Positions 7,800-16,754 of a stretch of DNA of 60,773 nt are shown piece by piece. Below the pieces are notes generated by a model that saw nothing but the letters and a program-made list of their open reading frames with translations, was not told the origin of the DNA and searched no databases. Position 1 is the stretch's first letter. Each line of letters starts with the position of its first letter. Both the position numbers and the translations under genes were made by a program. Origin of the DNA: JACCUZ01 sp038246575 (lineage in GTDB: Bacteria > Actinomycetota > Actinomycetes > JACCUZ01); assembly GCA_038246575.1 (NCBI GenBank), contig JBBRVU010000007.1, forward strand, positions 1 to 60,773. Direction: 5' to 3'.

Positions 7800-8954
7800 T
7801 CACGACACGCTGACGGCCGGCTCCCCAGAGGCTACGCCGTCGTCCTCCATCTGCTCGGCCAGCCGCATGGCCTCCTCGATGAGGGTCTCGACGATCTTCG
7901 CCTCCGGCACGGTCTTGATGACCTCGCCCTTCACGAAGATCTGGCCCTTCCCGTTGCCGGAGGCGACGCCGAGGTCGGCCTCGCGGGCCTCGCCGGGTCC
8001 GTTGACGACGCAGCCCATCACGGCGACCCGCAGCGGGACGGTCAGGCCCTCGAGGCCCGCGGTCACCTCGTCGGCGAGGGTGTAGACGTCGACCTGGGCC
8101 CGCCCGCAGGAGGGGCAGGAGACGATCTCCAGGCCGCGCTGCTTGAGGCCCAGCGACTCCAGGATCTGGTTGCCGACCTTGACCTCCTCCACCGGAGGCG
8201 CCGACAGCGACACGCGGATCGTGTCGCCGATGCCCTCGGCCAGCAGCGCCCCGAAGGCCACCGACGACTTGATGGTGCCCTGGAAGGCGGGACCGGCCTC
8301 GGTGACCCCGAGGTGCAGCGGGTAGTCGCACTGCTCGGCCAGCAGCCGGTACGCGTTGATCATCACGACCGGGTCGTTGTGCTTGACCGAGATCTTGATG
8401 TCGCGGAAGTCGTGCTCCTCGAACAGCGAGCACTCCCACAGCGCGGACTCGACCAGCGCCTCGGGTGTGGCCTTGCCGTACTTAGCGAGCAGTCGCTTGT
8501 CCAGGGAGCCGGCGTTGACCCCGATCCGGATCGGGATCCCGGCGTCGGACGCCGCCTTGGCGATCTCCTTCACCTGGTCGTCGAAGGCCTTGATGTTGCC
8601 CGGGTTGACCCGCACGGCTGCGCAGCCCGCGTCGATGGCGGCGAAGACGTACTTCGGCTGGAAGTGGATGTCGGCGATCACCGGGATCTGCGACTTCCTG
8701 GCGATGGCCGGCAACGCCGCGGCGTCGTCCTGGCTCGGGCAGGCCACCCGCACGATCTGGCAGCCGGAGGCGGTCAGCTCGGCGATCTGCTGCAGCGTCC
8801 CGTCGATGTCCGTCGTCTGGGTGGTGGTCATGGACTGCACCGACACCGGTGCGTCGCCGCCGACCAGCACGCCGCCCACGTCGATCTGACGGCTGACCCG
8901 CCGGGTCGCCAGCGGGCGCGGGGGGGTCTCGGGGATGCCGAGGTTGACTGTCAC
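7800..8954 (-). CDS. ispG: 4-hydroxy-3-methylbut-2-enyl diphosphate synthase
   Basis: Penultimate enzyme of the MEP isoprenoid pathway. It converts MEcPP to HMBPP in the cytoplasm using a [4Fe-4S] cluster. The 384-residue protein has the N-terminal TIM-barrel segment VSVQSMTTTQTTD and conserved VRVNPGN. The cluster ligands are Cys280, Cys283 (SCPSCGR) and Cys315 (MGCVVNGPGEA), with Glu322 as the likely fourth ligand. It starts with GTG at 8954 and lies 31 bases downstream of rip1 in the dxr-rip1-ispG-GNAT order typical of actinobacteria. Two MEP genes (dxr, ispG) thus flank the protease gene. Confidence 0.97.
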   Translation of the reverse strand: MTVNLGIPETPPRPLATRRVSRQIDVGGVLVGGDAPVSVQSMTTTQTTDIDGTLQQIAELTASGCQIVRVACPSQDDAAALPAIARKSQIPVIADIHFQPKYVFAAIDAGCAAVRVNPGNIKAFDDQVKEIAKAASDAGIPIRIGVNAGSLDKRLLAKYGKATPEALVESALWECSLFEEHDFRDIKISVKHNDPVVMINAYRLLAEQCDYPLHLGVTEAGPAFQGTIKSSVAFGALLAEGIGDTIRVSLSAPPVEEVKVGNQILESLGLKQRGLEIVSCPSCGRAQVDVYTLADEVTAGLEGLTVPLRVAVMGCVVNGPGEAREADLGVASGNGKGQIFVKGEVIKTVPEAKIVETLIEEAMRLAEQMEDDGVASGEPAVSVS

Positions 8955-8985
8955 CCGTCCAGTATCCCTCTCCGGTCGCAGCGGC

Positions 8986-10236
8986 TCACCGCAGCGAGAT
9001 CGGGTTCACGATGTCAGCAGTGAGCGTGAGCAGGGTGAGCCCGCCGAAGAGCAGGATCACGACGTACGTCACGGGCATCAGCTTGTTGTAGTCGACCCTG
9101 CCGGGGTCGGGCCGGCCGCGCCGGGAGGCCAGCGACGAGCGCACCCGCTCGTACCACGCCACGGCGACGTGACCACCGTCGAGCGGGAGCAGCGGGAAGA
9201 GGTTGAAGACACCGACGAAGACGTTGAGGCCACCGAGCAGGGCCAGGAAGACGATCGGCAGGCCGAGCTGGACCGCCTCGCCGCCGACCCTGCTGGCCCC
9301 GACGACGCTGATGGGTGTCTCGATGTCGCGCGGCGCGCCACCGATCGCGTCGACCAGCTTGGGGATCTTGGACGGGAACCGGCCGATGGCCTCGAAGGTC
9401 AGCTTCACGCTCTGACCGAGGTACCACCCCGACGCCGGCACCGCTGCGGCCGCGCCGTAGTGCAGCGCCAGCCGCGGCGCCTGGACCGACAGCCCGATCG
9501 CGGACACGGTCTGCAGCTCACCGGTCGGCTCCCCGACCGGCGGACGCTGGGTGGCGACGAGGTCGGCCGTGGCGGTGCGGCGCTGGCCGTCGCGTTCGTA
9601 GGCGATCGCCACGGGGCCGGGCGGTGTGCTGCGGATCGCCTCGACCAGCTGGCCGTACTTCGTGATCGTCGTGCTGCCGACCGAGAGCACCCGGTCGCCA
9701 CGCTGCAGCCCGGCCGCCTGGGCGGGTCCGGCCGGGTCGTCGGCCCGGCACTTGCGCAGGGCGCCGCGCTTGGTGAGGTCGAAGCCCGGGATGACACAGG
9801 AGCTGACCTGACCGACGACCGGCTCGGCCTTGAGGGCATCGAAGGACGCGGCGCTGGGGTTGGGCAACCCCGTGGTCACCGCGGCGATGTAGAACACGAG
9901 CACGGCAAGCAGGAAGTGGGTGGCCGAGCCAGCGACGAGCACGACCGTGCGCTGCCAGAGCGGGAATCGCCAGAACGCACGCGCGCTGTCGGCGGCCGGG
10001 ACGTCCTCCAGCGGCGTCATCCCGACGATCTTGACGAACCCGCCGGCCGGGATCGCCTTGAGCCCGTACTCCGTCTCGCCGCGGCGGAAGGAGAACAGCG
10101 TCGGACCGAAGCCGGCGAAGTACTGGGTGGCCTTCATCCCGAACCGCTTCGCGGTGATCAGGTGACCGGCCTCGTGCAGGCAGACCGAGACGAGGATGCC
10201 GAGGGCGAAGATGGTGACTCCGAGCCAGAAGCTCAT
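8986..10236 (-). CDS. rip1: RIP site-2 zinc metalloprotease (RseP/Rip1 family)
   Basis: Intramembrane protease that cleaves membrane-spanning anti-sigma factors and similar substrates. The 416-residue protein has the zinc-binding HEAGH at residues 21-25 in the first helix. A PDZ domain lies near 165-225 (GPAQAAGLQRGDRVLSV), and LDGG at 352-355 supplies the third zinc ligand in a C-terminal helix. Its ATG overlaps the dxr stop by four bases. The dxr-rip1-ispG order matches M. tuberculosis Rv2870c-Rv2869c-Rv2868c, which supports the Rip1 name. Substrates in this organism are unknown. Confidence 0.95.
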   Translation of the reverse strand: MSFWLGVTIFALGILVSVCLHEAGHLITAKRFGMKATQYFAGFGPTLFSFRRGETEYGLKAIPAGGFVKIVGMTPLEDVPAADSARAFWRFPLWQRTVVLVAGSATHFLLAVLVFYIAAVTTGLPNPSAASFDALKAEPVVGQVSSCVIPGFDLTKRGALRKCRADDPAGPAQAAGLQRGDRVLSVGSTTITKYGQLVEAIRSTPPGPVAIAYERDGQRRTATADLVATQRPPVGEPTGELQTVSAIGLSVQAPRLALHYGAAAAVPASGWYLGQSVKLTFEAIGRFPSKIPKLVDAIGGAPRDIETPISVVGASRVGGEAVQLGLPIVFLALLGGLNVFVGVFNLFPLLPLDGGHVAVAWYERVRSSLASRRGRPDPGRVDYNKLMPVTYVVILLFGGLTLLTLTADIVNPISLR

Positions 10237-11465
10237 GGCAGGGGGTTCTCCTCGGTCCGTTCCGGGTGCGGGGTGAGCGTGCTCAGCTCGGCGGCGCGGC
10301 GTCGCGCCCAGGTCTCAGTCTCGACAACATCCTCGACGGTGTTGAGGTTCCCGCCGGGATTCTCGGCCAGGACGTGCTCCAGCGTGTCGACGATCGAGGT
10401 AAACGGCAGCCGGCCGGCGAGGAACGCCTCGACACAGACCTCGTTGGCGGCGTTGTAGACCGCGGGAGCCGTCCCACCGGCCTCCCCCGCGGCCCGCGCG
10501 AGGCGGACGGCCGGGAAGGCATCCTCGTCCAGGGGCTCGAAGTCCCAGGTGCTGGCCTGTGACCAGTCACACGCCGGAGCGGCGTCGGGCACCCGGTCCG
10601 GCCAGCCGAGGGCGAGCGCGATGGGCAGCCGCATGTCCGGCGGGCTGGCCTGAGCCAGGGTGGAGCCGTCGGCGAACTCGACCATCGAGTGGACGATCGA
10701 CTGCGGGTGGACCACGACGGCGATCCGGTCGTAGGGCACGTCGAAGAGCAGGTGGGTCTCGATCACCTCGAGCCCCTTGTTCACCAGGGTCGCGGAGTTG
10801 ATCGTGACGACCGGACCCATGTCCCAGGTGGGGTGCGCCAGGGCCTGCTCCGGAGTGACGTTGGCCAGCTGGTCGCGGGTGCGGCCGCGGAACGGGCCAC
10901 CGCTCGCGGTGAGGACGAGGCGCCGGACCTCCGCCGCAGAGCCGCCGCGCAGCCCCTGGGCCAGCGCGGAGTGCTCGGAGTCGACGGGGACGATCTGGTC
11001 GGGGCGCTTGCGCGCCGAGCGCACGAGCTGACCGCCCGCGACGAGGGACTCCTTGTTGGCCAGCGCCAGCGTGCGGTCGGCCTCCAGCGCCGCCAGTGTG
11101 GGCGCCAGACCGATCGAGCCGGTCATGCCGTTGAGGACGGTGTCGCAGGGCCAGCGGGCCAGCTCGGTGGCGGCGTCCGGGCCGGCCACGATGCGGGGCA
11201 CCGGGTGGTCGCCCGCGGAGTAGCCGCCGGCCTTGGCCGCGGCGTAGAAGGCCAGCTGCAGGTCCTGGGCCACGCTCGCCCGGGCGACGCCGACGGCGCC
11301 GACGCCCAGCTCGAGGGCCTGTCTGGCCAGCAGCTCGACGTTGCCGCCGCCCGCGGCGATGCCGACGACGCGGAACCGGTCCGGGTTGGCCCGCACGACG
11401 TCGATCGCCTGGGTGCCGATCGATCCGGTCGATCCGAGGATCACCACGTCGCGGGGGCTGGTCAC
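10233..11465 (-). CDS. dxr: 1-deoxy-D-xylulose 5-phosphate reductoisomerase
   Basis: Second enzyme of the MEP pathway. It rearranges and reduces DXP to MEP using NADPH. The N-terminus DVVILGSTGSIGTQAIDV is the Rossmann motif. The segments LANKESLVAGG, VPVDSEHSALAQ and TASGGPFRG are the conserved substrate and metal-binding parts. The GTG at 11465 gives 410 residues and lies 5 bases after the stop of the MMPL gene. An upstream GTG at 11507 would overlap that gene and adds residues not seen in the family. Coupling of dxr to an exporter gene upstream is unusual and may be a local rearrangement. Confidence 0.97.
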   Translation of the reverse strand: MTSPRDVVILGSTGSIGTQAIDVVRANPDRFRVVGIAAGGGNVELLARQALELGVGAVGVARASVAQDLQLAFYAAAKAGGYSAGDHPVPRIVAGPDAATELARWPCDTVLNGMTGSIGLAPTLAALEADRTLALANKESLVAGGQLVRSARKRPDQIVPVDSEHSALAQGLRGGSAAEVRRLVLTASGGPFRGRTRDQLANVTPEQALAHPTWDMGPVVTINSATLVNKGLEVIETHLLFDVPYDRIAVVVHPQSIVHSMVEFADGSTLAQASPPDMRLPIALALGWPDRVPDAAPACDWSQASTWDFEPLDEDAFPAVRLARAAGEAGGTAPAVYNAANEVCVEAFLAGRLPFTSIVDTLEHVLAENPGGNLNTVEDVVETETWARRRAAELSTLTPHPERTEENPLP

Positions 11466-11470
11466 GCCGT

Positions 11471-13591
11471 TCAGTCTGACGTACGCCGGCCCAGGCTTCC
11501 TGGCCACCAGACCACGTCGTCGAGCTCGTGCACGAGGGCGGGCACGAGCAGCGAACGCACGATCAGGGTGTCGAGCAGGACCCCGAACGCCACCGCGAAG
11601 CCGAGCTCGGCGAAGGGGACCAGGGGCAGCACGCCCAGGGCGGAGAAGGTCGCCGCGAGCACCACGCCGGCCGAGGTGATGACGCCGCCGGTCACCGCGA
11701 GCCCCCTGAGGGTCCCGCGCCTGGTGCCGTGCAGCCGGGCCTCCTCACGTACCCGGGTCATCAGGAAGATGTTGTAGTCGATGCCCAGCGCGACCAGGAA
11801 GACGAAGGCGAACAGCGGGAACGATGGGTCGGCGCCCGCGAAGCCGAAGACGTGGTCGAACACGAGCGCGGACACGCCGAGCGTCGCCAGGAAGGACAGC
11901 ACGACCGTCGCCACCAGCAGCAGCGGCGCCACGACGGCTCGCAGGAGCAGCGCGAGCACCAGGAAGATCACCACGAGGACGGTCGGGATGATCACCCGGG
12001 TGTCGCGCGCCGACTCGGTCTTGATGTCATAGACGACCGCGGTGCCGCCCCCCACGAGAACGTCGGTGCTCACCTGGTCGACCGCGGAGCGCAGGTCGAG
12101 CACCGTGGTCTCGGCCTCTGCGCTGTCGGAGGCGGTGGTGAGCACGGCCTGGACCTGAACGAGTCCGTCAACCTCCTTGGGGTCCCCCGCGCCCGGAGCG
12201 GTGACTCCCGCGGGCGGCGGTGAGTCGGGGGTGAGCTGGGCATCGGCGACACCGGGGACCCCCCGGACCACCGAGAGCAGCTCCTGCGCATCGGCCTGAT
12301 CGCCGATGACGCTGACCGGGACCCCGGTGCCGGCGGGATAGTGGCGCGCCAGCACCTCCTGCCCCCGCACCGAGTCCACGTCGGTGGTGAACTGCTCCGC
12401 GGTCGTGAGGCCGTCGGCGTCGAGCTGCGTGGTGAACAGGGCCGCGCCCGTCAGGACGAGGGCCGTTGCCAGCCACACCACGCGGGCCCGACGGCCGACG
12501 AGCGACGCGACCCGGCCCCAGAGGCCCCGCTCGTGGTCGACGACGTCGTCGTGGCGGGGGACGAACGGGAAGAACCAGTGCCGACCGAAGATCATCAGGA
12601 GCGCCGGCAGGAAGACGGTCATCGACACAACCGCGCAGACGATGCCGATCGCGCCCACCGGGCCGAGCGACTTGTTGCTATTGAGGTCCGAGAGCAGCAG
12701 GCAGAGCAGGCCCAGGACGACCGTCGCACCGGAGGCGGCAACGGGCGGGAAGGCGCCCTTGAGGGCACCTCGCATGGCCACGGTGCGCGAGTCCTCGCGG
12801 TGCAGCTCCTCCTTGAACCGACTGATCAGCAGCAGGGCGTAGTCAGTGCTGGCGCCGAGCACGAGAACCGACAGGATGCCCTGGCTCTGGCCGTCCACGG
12901 TGAGGACGCCGGCCTTCGCCACCAGGTAGACCACGGCCTGGGCCAGCACCAGGGCGAGACCGGCCGAGACGAGCACCGGCACGAAGACCGGGCTACGGTA
13001 GATCAGCAGCAGGATGACGAAGATCACGCCGACCGTCGTGAAGAGCAGGCGCCCGTCGATGCCCTCGAAGGCAGCGGCGAAGTCGGCGAACTGGCCGCCG
13101 GGCCCGGTCACATAGCTCGGCAGTCCCTCGATCGACGCCGCAGCCGCAACCTCCTCCACGATGCCCGGGAGGGTCTCGAAAGCGGAGTTGTCACCGGGCA
13201 GCGGCAGGACGACCTGCACGGCCTCGCCGTCGTCGCTCGGGATCGGAGGTGACGCGGGACCCGCGACGCCGGCGACGTCACCAAGGCGGGCAGCCGCTTC
13301 GGTGACTGCTGACAGGTCGGTGTCGGTGAGACCGCCGCGACGCTCCCACACGACCAACGCCGGAATGTCCTGGTCACCGGCGAAGCGGGTCTCGAGCGCG
13401 AGCGACCGGGTGGACTCGGCCGAGTCCGGGAGGAACGCGGCCTGGTCGTTCTCGATGACGCTGCTCAGCTTGCCGGACAGGGTCCCGGCCACCGGGGCGA
13501 CCACGAACAGCGTCACCAGCAGGACAACGGCCGGGAGCAGGGCCCGCCTCCAACGCGTCCCACGCTTCGGCTCGCCCGGCTCCGCCGTCAT
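11471..13591 (-). CDS. MMPL/RND-family transporter (first of two)
   Basis: A 706-residue inner-membrane exporter with two six-helix repeats and two large extracytoplasmic loops. The proton-relay pairs are visible as GASTDYALLLISRF in the first half and LGIDYNIFLMTRVREE in the second. The ATG at 13591 is preferred over the GTG at 13600 because GAGAGGTGG precedes it. Its stop lies 5 bases before dxr. Members of this family export lipids, siderophores or drugs in mycobacteria, but genes for a lipid substrate are not seen nearby. A perfect 11-bp inverted repeat lies in its upstream region, suggesting separate control from the second MMPL gene. Confidence 0.9.
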   Translation of the reverse strand: MTAEPGEPKRGTRWRRALLPAVVLLVTLFVVAPVAGTLSGKLSSVIENDQAAFLPDSAESTRSLALETRFAGDQDIPALVVWERRGGLTDTDLSAVTEAAARLGDVAGVAGPASPPIPSDDGEAVQVVLPLPGDNSAFETLPGIVEEVAAAASIEGLPSYVTGPGGQFADFAAAFEGIDGRLLFTTVGVIFVILLLIYRSPVFVPVLVSAGLALVLAQAVVYLVAKAGVLTVDGQSQGILSVLVLGASTDYALLLISRFKEELHREDSRTVAMRGALKGAFPPVAASGATVVLGLLCLLLSDLNSNKSLGPVGAIGIVCAVVSMTVFLPALLMIFGRHWFFPFVPRHDDVVDHERGLWGRVASLVGRRARVVWLATALVLTGAALFTTQLDADGLTTAEQFTTDVDSVRGQEVLARHYPAGTGVPVSVIGDQADAQELLSVVRGVPGVADAQLTPDSPPPAGVTAPGAGDPKEVDGLVQVQAVLTTASDSAEAETTVLDLRSAVDQVSTDVLVGGGTAVVYDIKTESARDTRVIIPTVLVVIFLVLALLLRAVVAPLLLVATVVLSFLATLGVSALVFDHVFGFAGADPSFPLFAFVFLVALGIDYNIFLMTRVREEARLHGTRRGTLRGLAVTGGVITSAGVVLAATFSALGVLPLVPFAELGFAVAFGVLLDTLIVRSLLVPALVHELDDVVWWPGSLGRRTSD

Positions 13592-13622
13592 GGCCGCCAC
13601 CTCTCGCTGATCTCCGATGTCG

Positions 13623-13664
13623 CCACCGATGAGGACCCGGCACGTTGGCAGAACTCATCGGTGG
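13623..13664. promoter_or_regulatory. Perfect 11-bp inverted repeat upstream of first MMPL gene
   Basis: CCACCGATGAG (13623-13633) pairs exactly with CTCATCGGTGG (13654-13664) across a 20-base spacer, 32-73 bases upstream of the MMPL start codon. A related half-site ACTCATCGGGC lies at 13712-13722 at the end of the second MMPL gene. Position and spacing favour a two-site operator; a long-loop terminator is the alternative. Confidence 0.6.
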
Positions 13665-13713
13665 GGCAACGGTAGCGAGACGGGGCGACTCTTCTGACGA
13701 CCCGCTCGGCGAC

Positions 13714-15933
13714 TCATCGGGCGACGCGGTGGCCCGCTCGGTCACTCGCGCGAGGGCCGGGCAACGCAACCGCGGACTCCGACGCCTCGCGGATGCCGTG
13801 CCTGTCCCAGAACCGGACCATCGGCGCCGGCGCCCACCAGTTCCACCGGCCGAGCAGGCGCATGGTCGCAGGCACCAGGAGCGCCCGCACGATCGTGGCG
13901 TCGACCAGGATGGCGATGATCATGCCCACCCCGATCATCTTGATGAACACGATGCCCGAGGTGGAGAAGGCGCCGATGACGACCACCAGGAGCAGAGCAG
14001 CACTGGTGATGATGCGACCAGTGCGCTGCAGACCCGTCGCGACCGCCACCGTGTTGTCGCCGGTCCGGTCCCACTCCTCGCGCACCCGGGAGAGCAGGAA
14101 CACCTCGTAGTCCATCGAGAGCCCGAACGCGATGGCCAGCATGAGGATCGGCTGGGTCGCCTCGACGAAGCCGGTGGACTCGAAACCGAGCAACCCCGAG
14201 AGGTGACCGTCCTGGAAGATCCAGACGAGGGCGCCGAACGACGCCGACAGCGACAACACGTTCATCGCCACGGCCTTGAGCGGCAGCACGACCGACCCGA
14301 AGGCGAGGAAGAGCAGAACGAAGGTCACTGCGAGCACGAACAGGCCCATCCACGGCAGCGTCGAGCCGAGGCTCGACAGCAGGTCGCGAAGATCCGCAGC
14401 CCGCCCACCGACCAGCACCTGCGCGCCGTCAGGCCCCGGAACCGCGCGCACCTCGCCGACCAGCTCGCGAGCCGGCCCCGAGATGCCGTCCTGGGTGTAG
14501 CTGACGGTCACCAGCGCGGTGCCACCGCTCTCTCCGGTCACAGCTGCGGATGTCACTCCCCCGAGCTGGCCGAGACGGGAGACGTACGAGTCCAGCGCCG
14601 CGTTGTCGATCGTGGCGCCCTCGAACGTCACGACCGAGTCGATGGCGGTCACGTCACCGCCGGTGAAGTCGTCGGTCAGCGCCTGGGCGACGACGCGGCT
14701 CTCGGTGCCGCCCGGCAGGGCCCGGTGGTCGACCCCACCGAACTCGACCCGCAGGAACGGCAGTCCGGCGAGCAGCAGCACCGGCACGATGACTGCGATG
14801 TAGACGACGGGCCTGCGCATCACGCTGTGCGCCAGCCGGTACCAGGCCCCGTGCCCCTCGGCTCCGGAGGCGCGCAGCCGTCGAGGAACGAGCCGGTGCA
14901 CGGGAAGTCGCAGCGCATCGATCCGATGTCCGAGAACCGCAAGCATCGCGGGCAGCACGGTGAGGGCGCCGATCATCGCGACGAGAACTGCCGCCATGCC
15001 GCCGAAGCCCATCGAGCGCAGGAACACCTGGGGGAAGAGCAGCAGGGACGCCAGCGAGATCGCGACGGTCACGCCGGAGAACGCCACGGTCCGGCCGGCG
15101 GTCGCCATCGTCGTCAGCAACGCGATCTCCGTGGTCGCACCGGGGGCTCGCCGCTCCTCGCGGTACCGGCTGACGATGAACAGCGCGTAGTCGATGGCCA
15201 GACCGAGTCCGAGCATCGTCACGATGTTGACCGAGAACACGGAGACGTCGGTGACGAGGGTCAGCAGCCGCAGCACCAGGAACGAGCTCAGGATTGCCAG
15301 GCCGCCGATGAGCAGGGGCAGGCTGGCGGCGACCAGACCGCCGAAGATGAGCACCAGCAGGACCATGACGACAGGTAGCGAGAGCTGCTCCGCGCGAGCG
15401 ATGTCCTCGCTGACCTGGTTGGTGATGTCACTGGACAGCGCGGCCGGCCCGCCGAGCCTCACGTCCAGGCCCGCAGGTGTGTCCCGCAGGCGTGGCTCGA
15501 TGGCGTCGTACGCGTCCATGATCTCGTCGTCGGTGGTGCCCACCAGTGCGACCACGGCGTACGTCGAGAGACCGTCGCGCGACACCAGGCCCTCGGCCTG
15601 CCCGCCGGTCGACCAGTACGTCGTCGTCCCACGGACCAGGCTGCGCGGCAGGTCGGCGAGGTGCGCCCGTACGGCCGACTCGAAGGCCGGGTCGGTCACC
15701 GGGTGCCCCTGGTAGCGGTAGAGGACGACGACGTCGGGGTCGGTGCGCCCGACCGTGGCGTCGATGCGCGCTCGCGCCTGGGCCGACTCACTGCCGGGTG
15801 CTTCGAAACCGCTGCTGGTCATCGACGCGAAGACGCCGGTGCCCCACACCGCTCCGAGGGCCACCACCGCGGCTGCCACGGCGAGTACTGCCAGGCGGCC
15901 CCGATAGACCACGTGTCCCAGTCGCTCGAACAT
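13714..15933 (-). CDS. MMPL/RND-family transporter (second of two)
   Basis: A 739-residue exporter with the same two-repeat layout as its neighbour. The motifs are GLAIDYALFIVSRYREE in the first half and FGLSMDYEVFLLSRVREEW in the second, each with the Asp-Tyr pair of MMPL transporters. The ATG at 15933 is chosen because AGGGAG lies six bases upstream; the GTG at 15948 is the alternative. It is transcribed away from a TetR gene with a shared 110-base control region holding a near-consensus promoter. This is the standard layout of a regulated efflux pump, so the TetR protein probably represses it. The two MMPL proteins are only moderately alike by eye. Confidence 0.92.
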   Translation of the reverse strand: MFERLGHVVYRGRLAVLAVAAAVVALGAVWGTGVFASMTSSGFEAPGSESAQARARIDATVGRTDPDVVVLYRYQGHPVTDPAFESAVRAHLADLPRSLVRGTTTYWSTGGQAEGLVSRDGLSTYAVVALVGTTDDEIMDAYDAIEPRLRDTPAGLDVRLGGPAALSSDITNQVSEDIARAEQLSLPVVMVLLVLIFGGLVAASLPLLIGGLAILSSFLVLRLLTLVTDVSVFSVNIVTMLGLGLAIDYALFIVSRYREERRAPGATTEIALLTTMATAGRTVAFSGVTVAISLASLLLFPQVFLRSMGFGGMAAVLVAMIGALTVLPAMLAVLGHRIDALRLPVHRLVPRRLRASGAEGHGAWYRLAHSVMRRPVVYIAVIVPVLLLAGLPFLRVEFGGVDHRALPGGTESRVVAQALTDDFTGGDVTAIDSVVTFEGATIDNAALDSYVSRLGQLGGVTSAAVTGESGGTALVTVSYTQDGISGPARELVGEVRAVPGPDGAQVLVGGRAADLRDLLSSLGSTLPWMGLFVLAVTFVLLFLAFGSVVLPLKAVAMNVLSLSASFGALVWIFQDGHLSGLLGFESTGFVEATQPILMLAIAFGLSMDYEVFLLSRVREEWDRTGDNTVAVATGLQRTGRIITSAALLLVVVIGAFSTSGIVFIKMIGVGMIIAILVDATIVRALLVPATMRLLGRWNWWAPAPMVRFWDRHGIREASESAVALPGPRASDRAGHRVAR

Positions 15934-15976
15934 GGGGCGCTCCCTCACGCTGGTCCTGCTGAACAGGTGACATTTA

Positions 15977-15993
15977 AGCGAACGTCGTTTACT
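15977..15993. promoter_or_regulatory. Candidate TetR operator
   Basis: A dyad centred on 15985: AG-nn-AACG-T-CGTT-nn-CT, with the inner AACG/CGTT perfect. It overlaps the -10 edge and the expected transcription start of the MMPL promoter, so a bound repressor would block transcription. Confidence 0.5.
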
Positions 15994-16019
15994 ATGCTGA
16001 CACCGTTAACAACTGTCAA
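15991..16019 (-). promoter_or_regulatory. Promoter of the second MMPL gene
   Basis: On the minus strand, TTGACA (complement of 16014-16019) is followed after exactly 17 bases by CATAGT (complement of 15991-15996). This is a consensus -35 with an acceptable -10, about 60 bases upstream of the MMPL start codon. Confidence 0.6.
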
Positions 16020-16043
16020 GGGGTCAGCGTGGAGGAGATGGCG

Positions 16044-16754
16044 ATGGCGGGACGGATGCCGGGGACTCGGCGCGAACGGGTGCGCGACGCGACCACCGCC
16101 GAGATCAAGCGGACCGCACGCGATCTGCTGGTCCGAAAGGGCATCGAGGCCCTCACGTTGCGGGCGATCGCCCGGGAGATGGGGATGACCGCCCCCGCCC
16201 TGTACCGCTACTTCGCCAGCCGTGAGGACCTCGTCGCCGCGCTGATCCAGGATCTGCACGACGAGCTGACTGCGGCGCTGCGGACGGCCCGTGATGCCGC
16301 CCCGGCCGGCGATCCGCTGGCCAGGATCGGAGCGACCTGCCGCGGCTTCCGCCGCTGGTCGCTGGACCACCCCCGCGAGTTCCAGCTCAGCTTCGCCACC
16401 ACGGTTGCGCACGATGACCGGCGGACTGACTGCTCGGGCAGCGAGCGGCTCGGTTTCGGCGGGGTGTTCCTCGACCTGTTCGTCGAGCTCTGGGAGCAGC
16501 AGCCGTTCCTCGTTCCCACTGAGGCCGAGCTGGGACCGGAGCTGACGGCCCAGCTGCGCACCTTCGGGAGCTTCGTCGACGACGTCCTCCCGCTGGGCGC
16601 CCTCGCCGCCTACCTCATCGGATGGACCCGGCTCTACGGCGCGGTGACGATGGAGATCTTCCACCATCTCGACTTCGCCCTGACCGACCCGGAGCCGGTG
16701 TTCGACGCGATGCTGGCCGAGATGGGTCGCTCGCTCTCGCAACCGCCGGGCTAG
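16044..16754 (+). CDS. TetR-family transcriptional repressor
   Basis: A 236-residue regulator. The N-terminal helix-turn-helix reads LTLRAIAREMGMTAPALYRYF around residues 35-60, and the C-terminal half is a ligand-binding domain of the WHG type common in actinobacteria. The ATG at 16044 was selected because GGAGGAG (16031-16037) lies six bases upstream. The GTG at 16029 overlaps that ribosome site. Divergence from the MMPL exporter and the dyad in between indicate control of efflux and of itself. Its stop overlaps the stop of the convergent DinB-like gene by four bases. Ligand unknown. Confidence 0.9.
   Translation: MAGRMPGTRRERVRDATTAEIKRTARDLLVRKGIEALTLRAIAREMGMTAPALYRYFASREDLVAALIQDLHDELTAALRTARDAAPAGDPLARIGATCRGFRRWSLDHPREFQLSFATTVAHDDRRTDCSGSERLGFGGVFLDLFVELWEQQPFLVPTEAELGPELTAQLRTFGSFVDDVLPLGALAAYLIGWTRLYGAVTMEIFHHLDFALTDPEPVFDAMLAEMGRSLSQPPG

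Noticed and set aside
8935..10458. 507-codon plus-strand frame across rip1 and dxr
   Set aside because: No recognisable domain and biased composition; the minus strand holds clear rip1, ispG and dxr genes.
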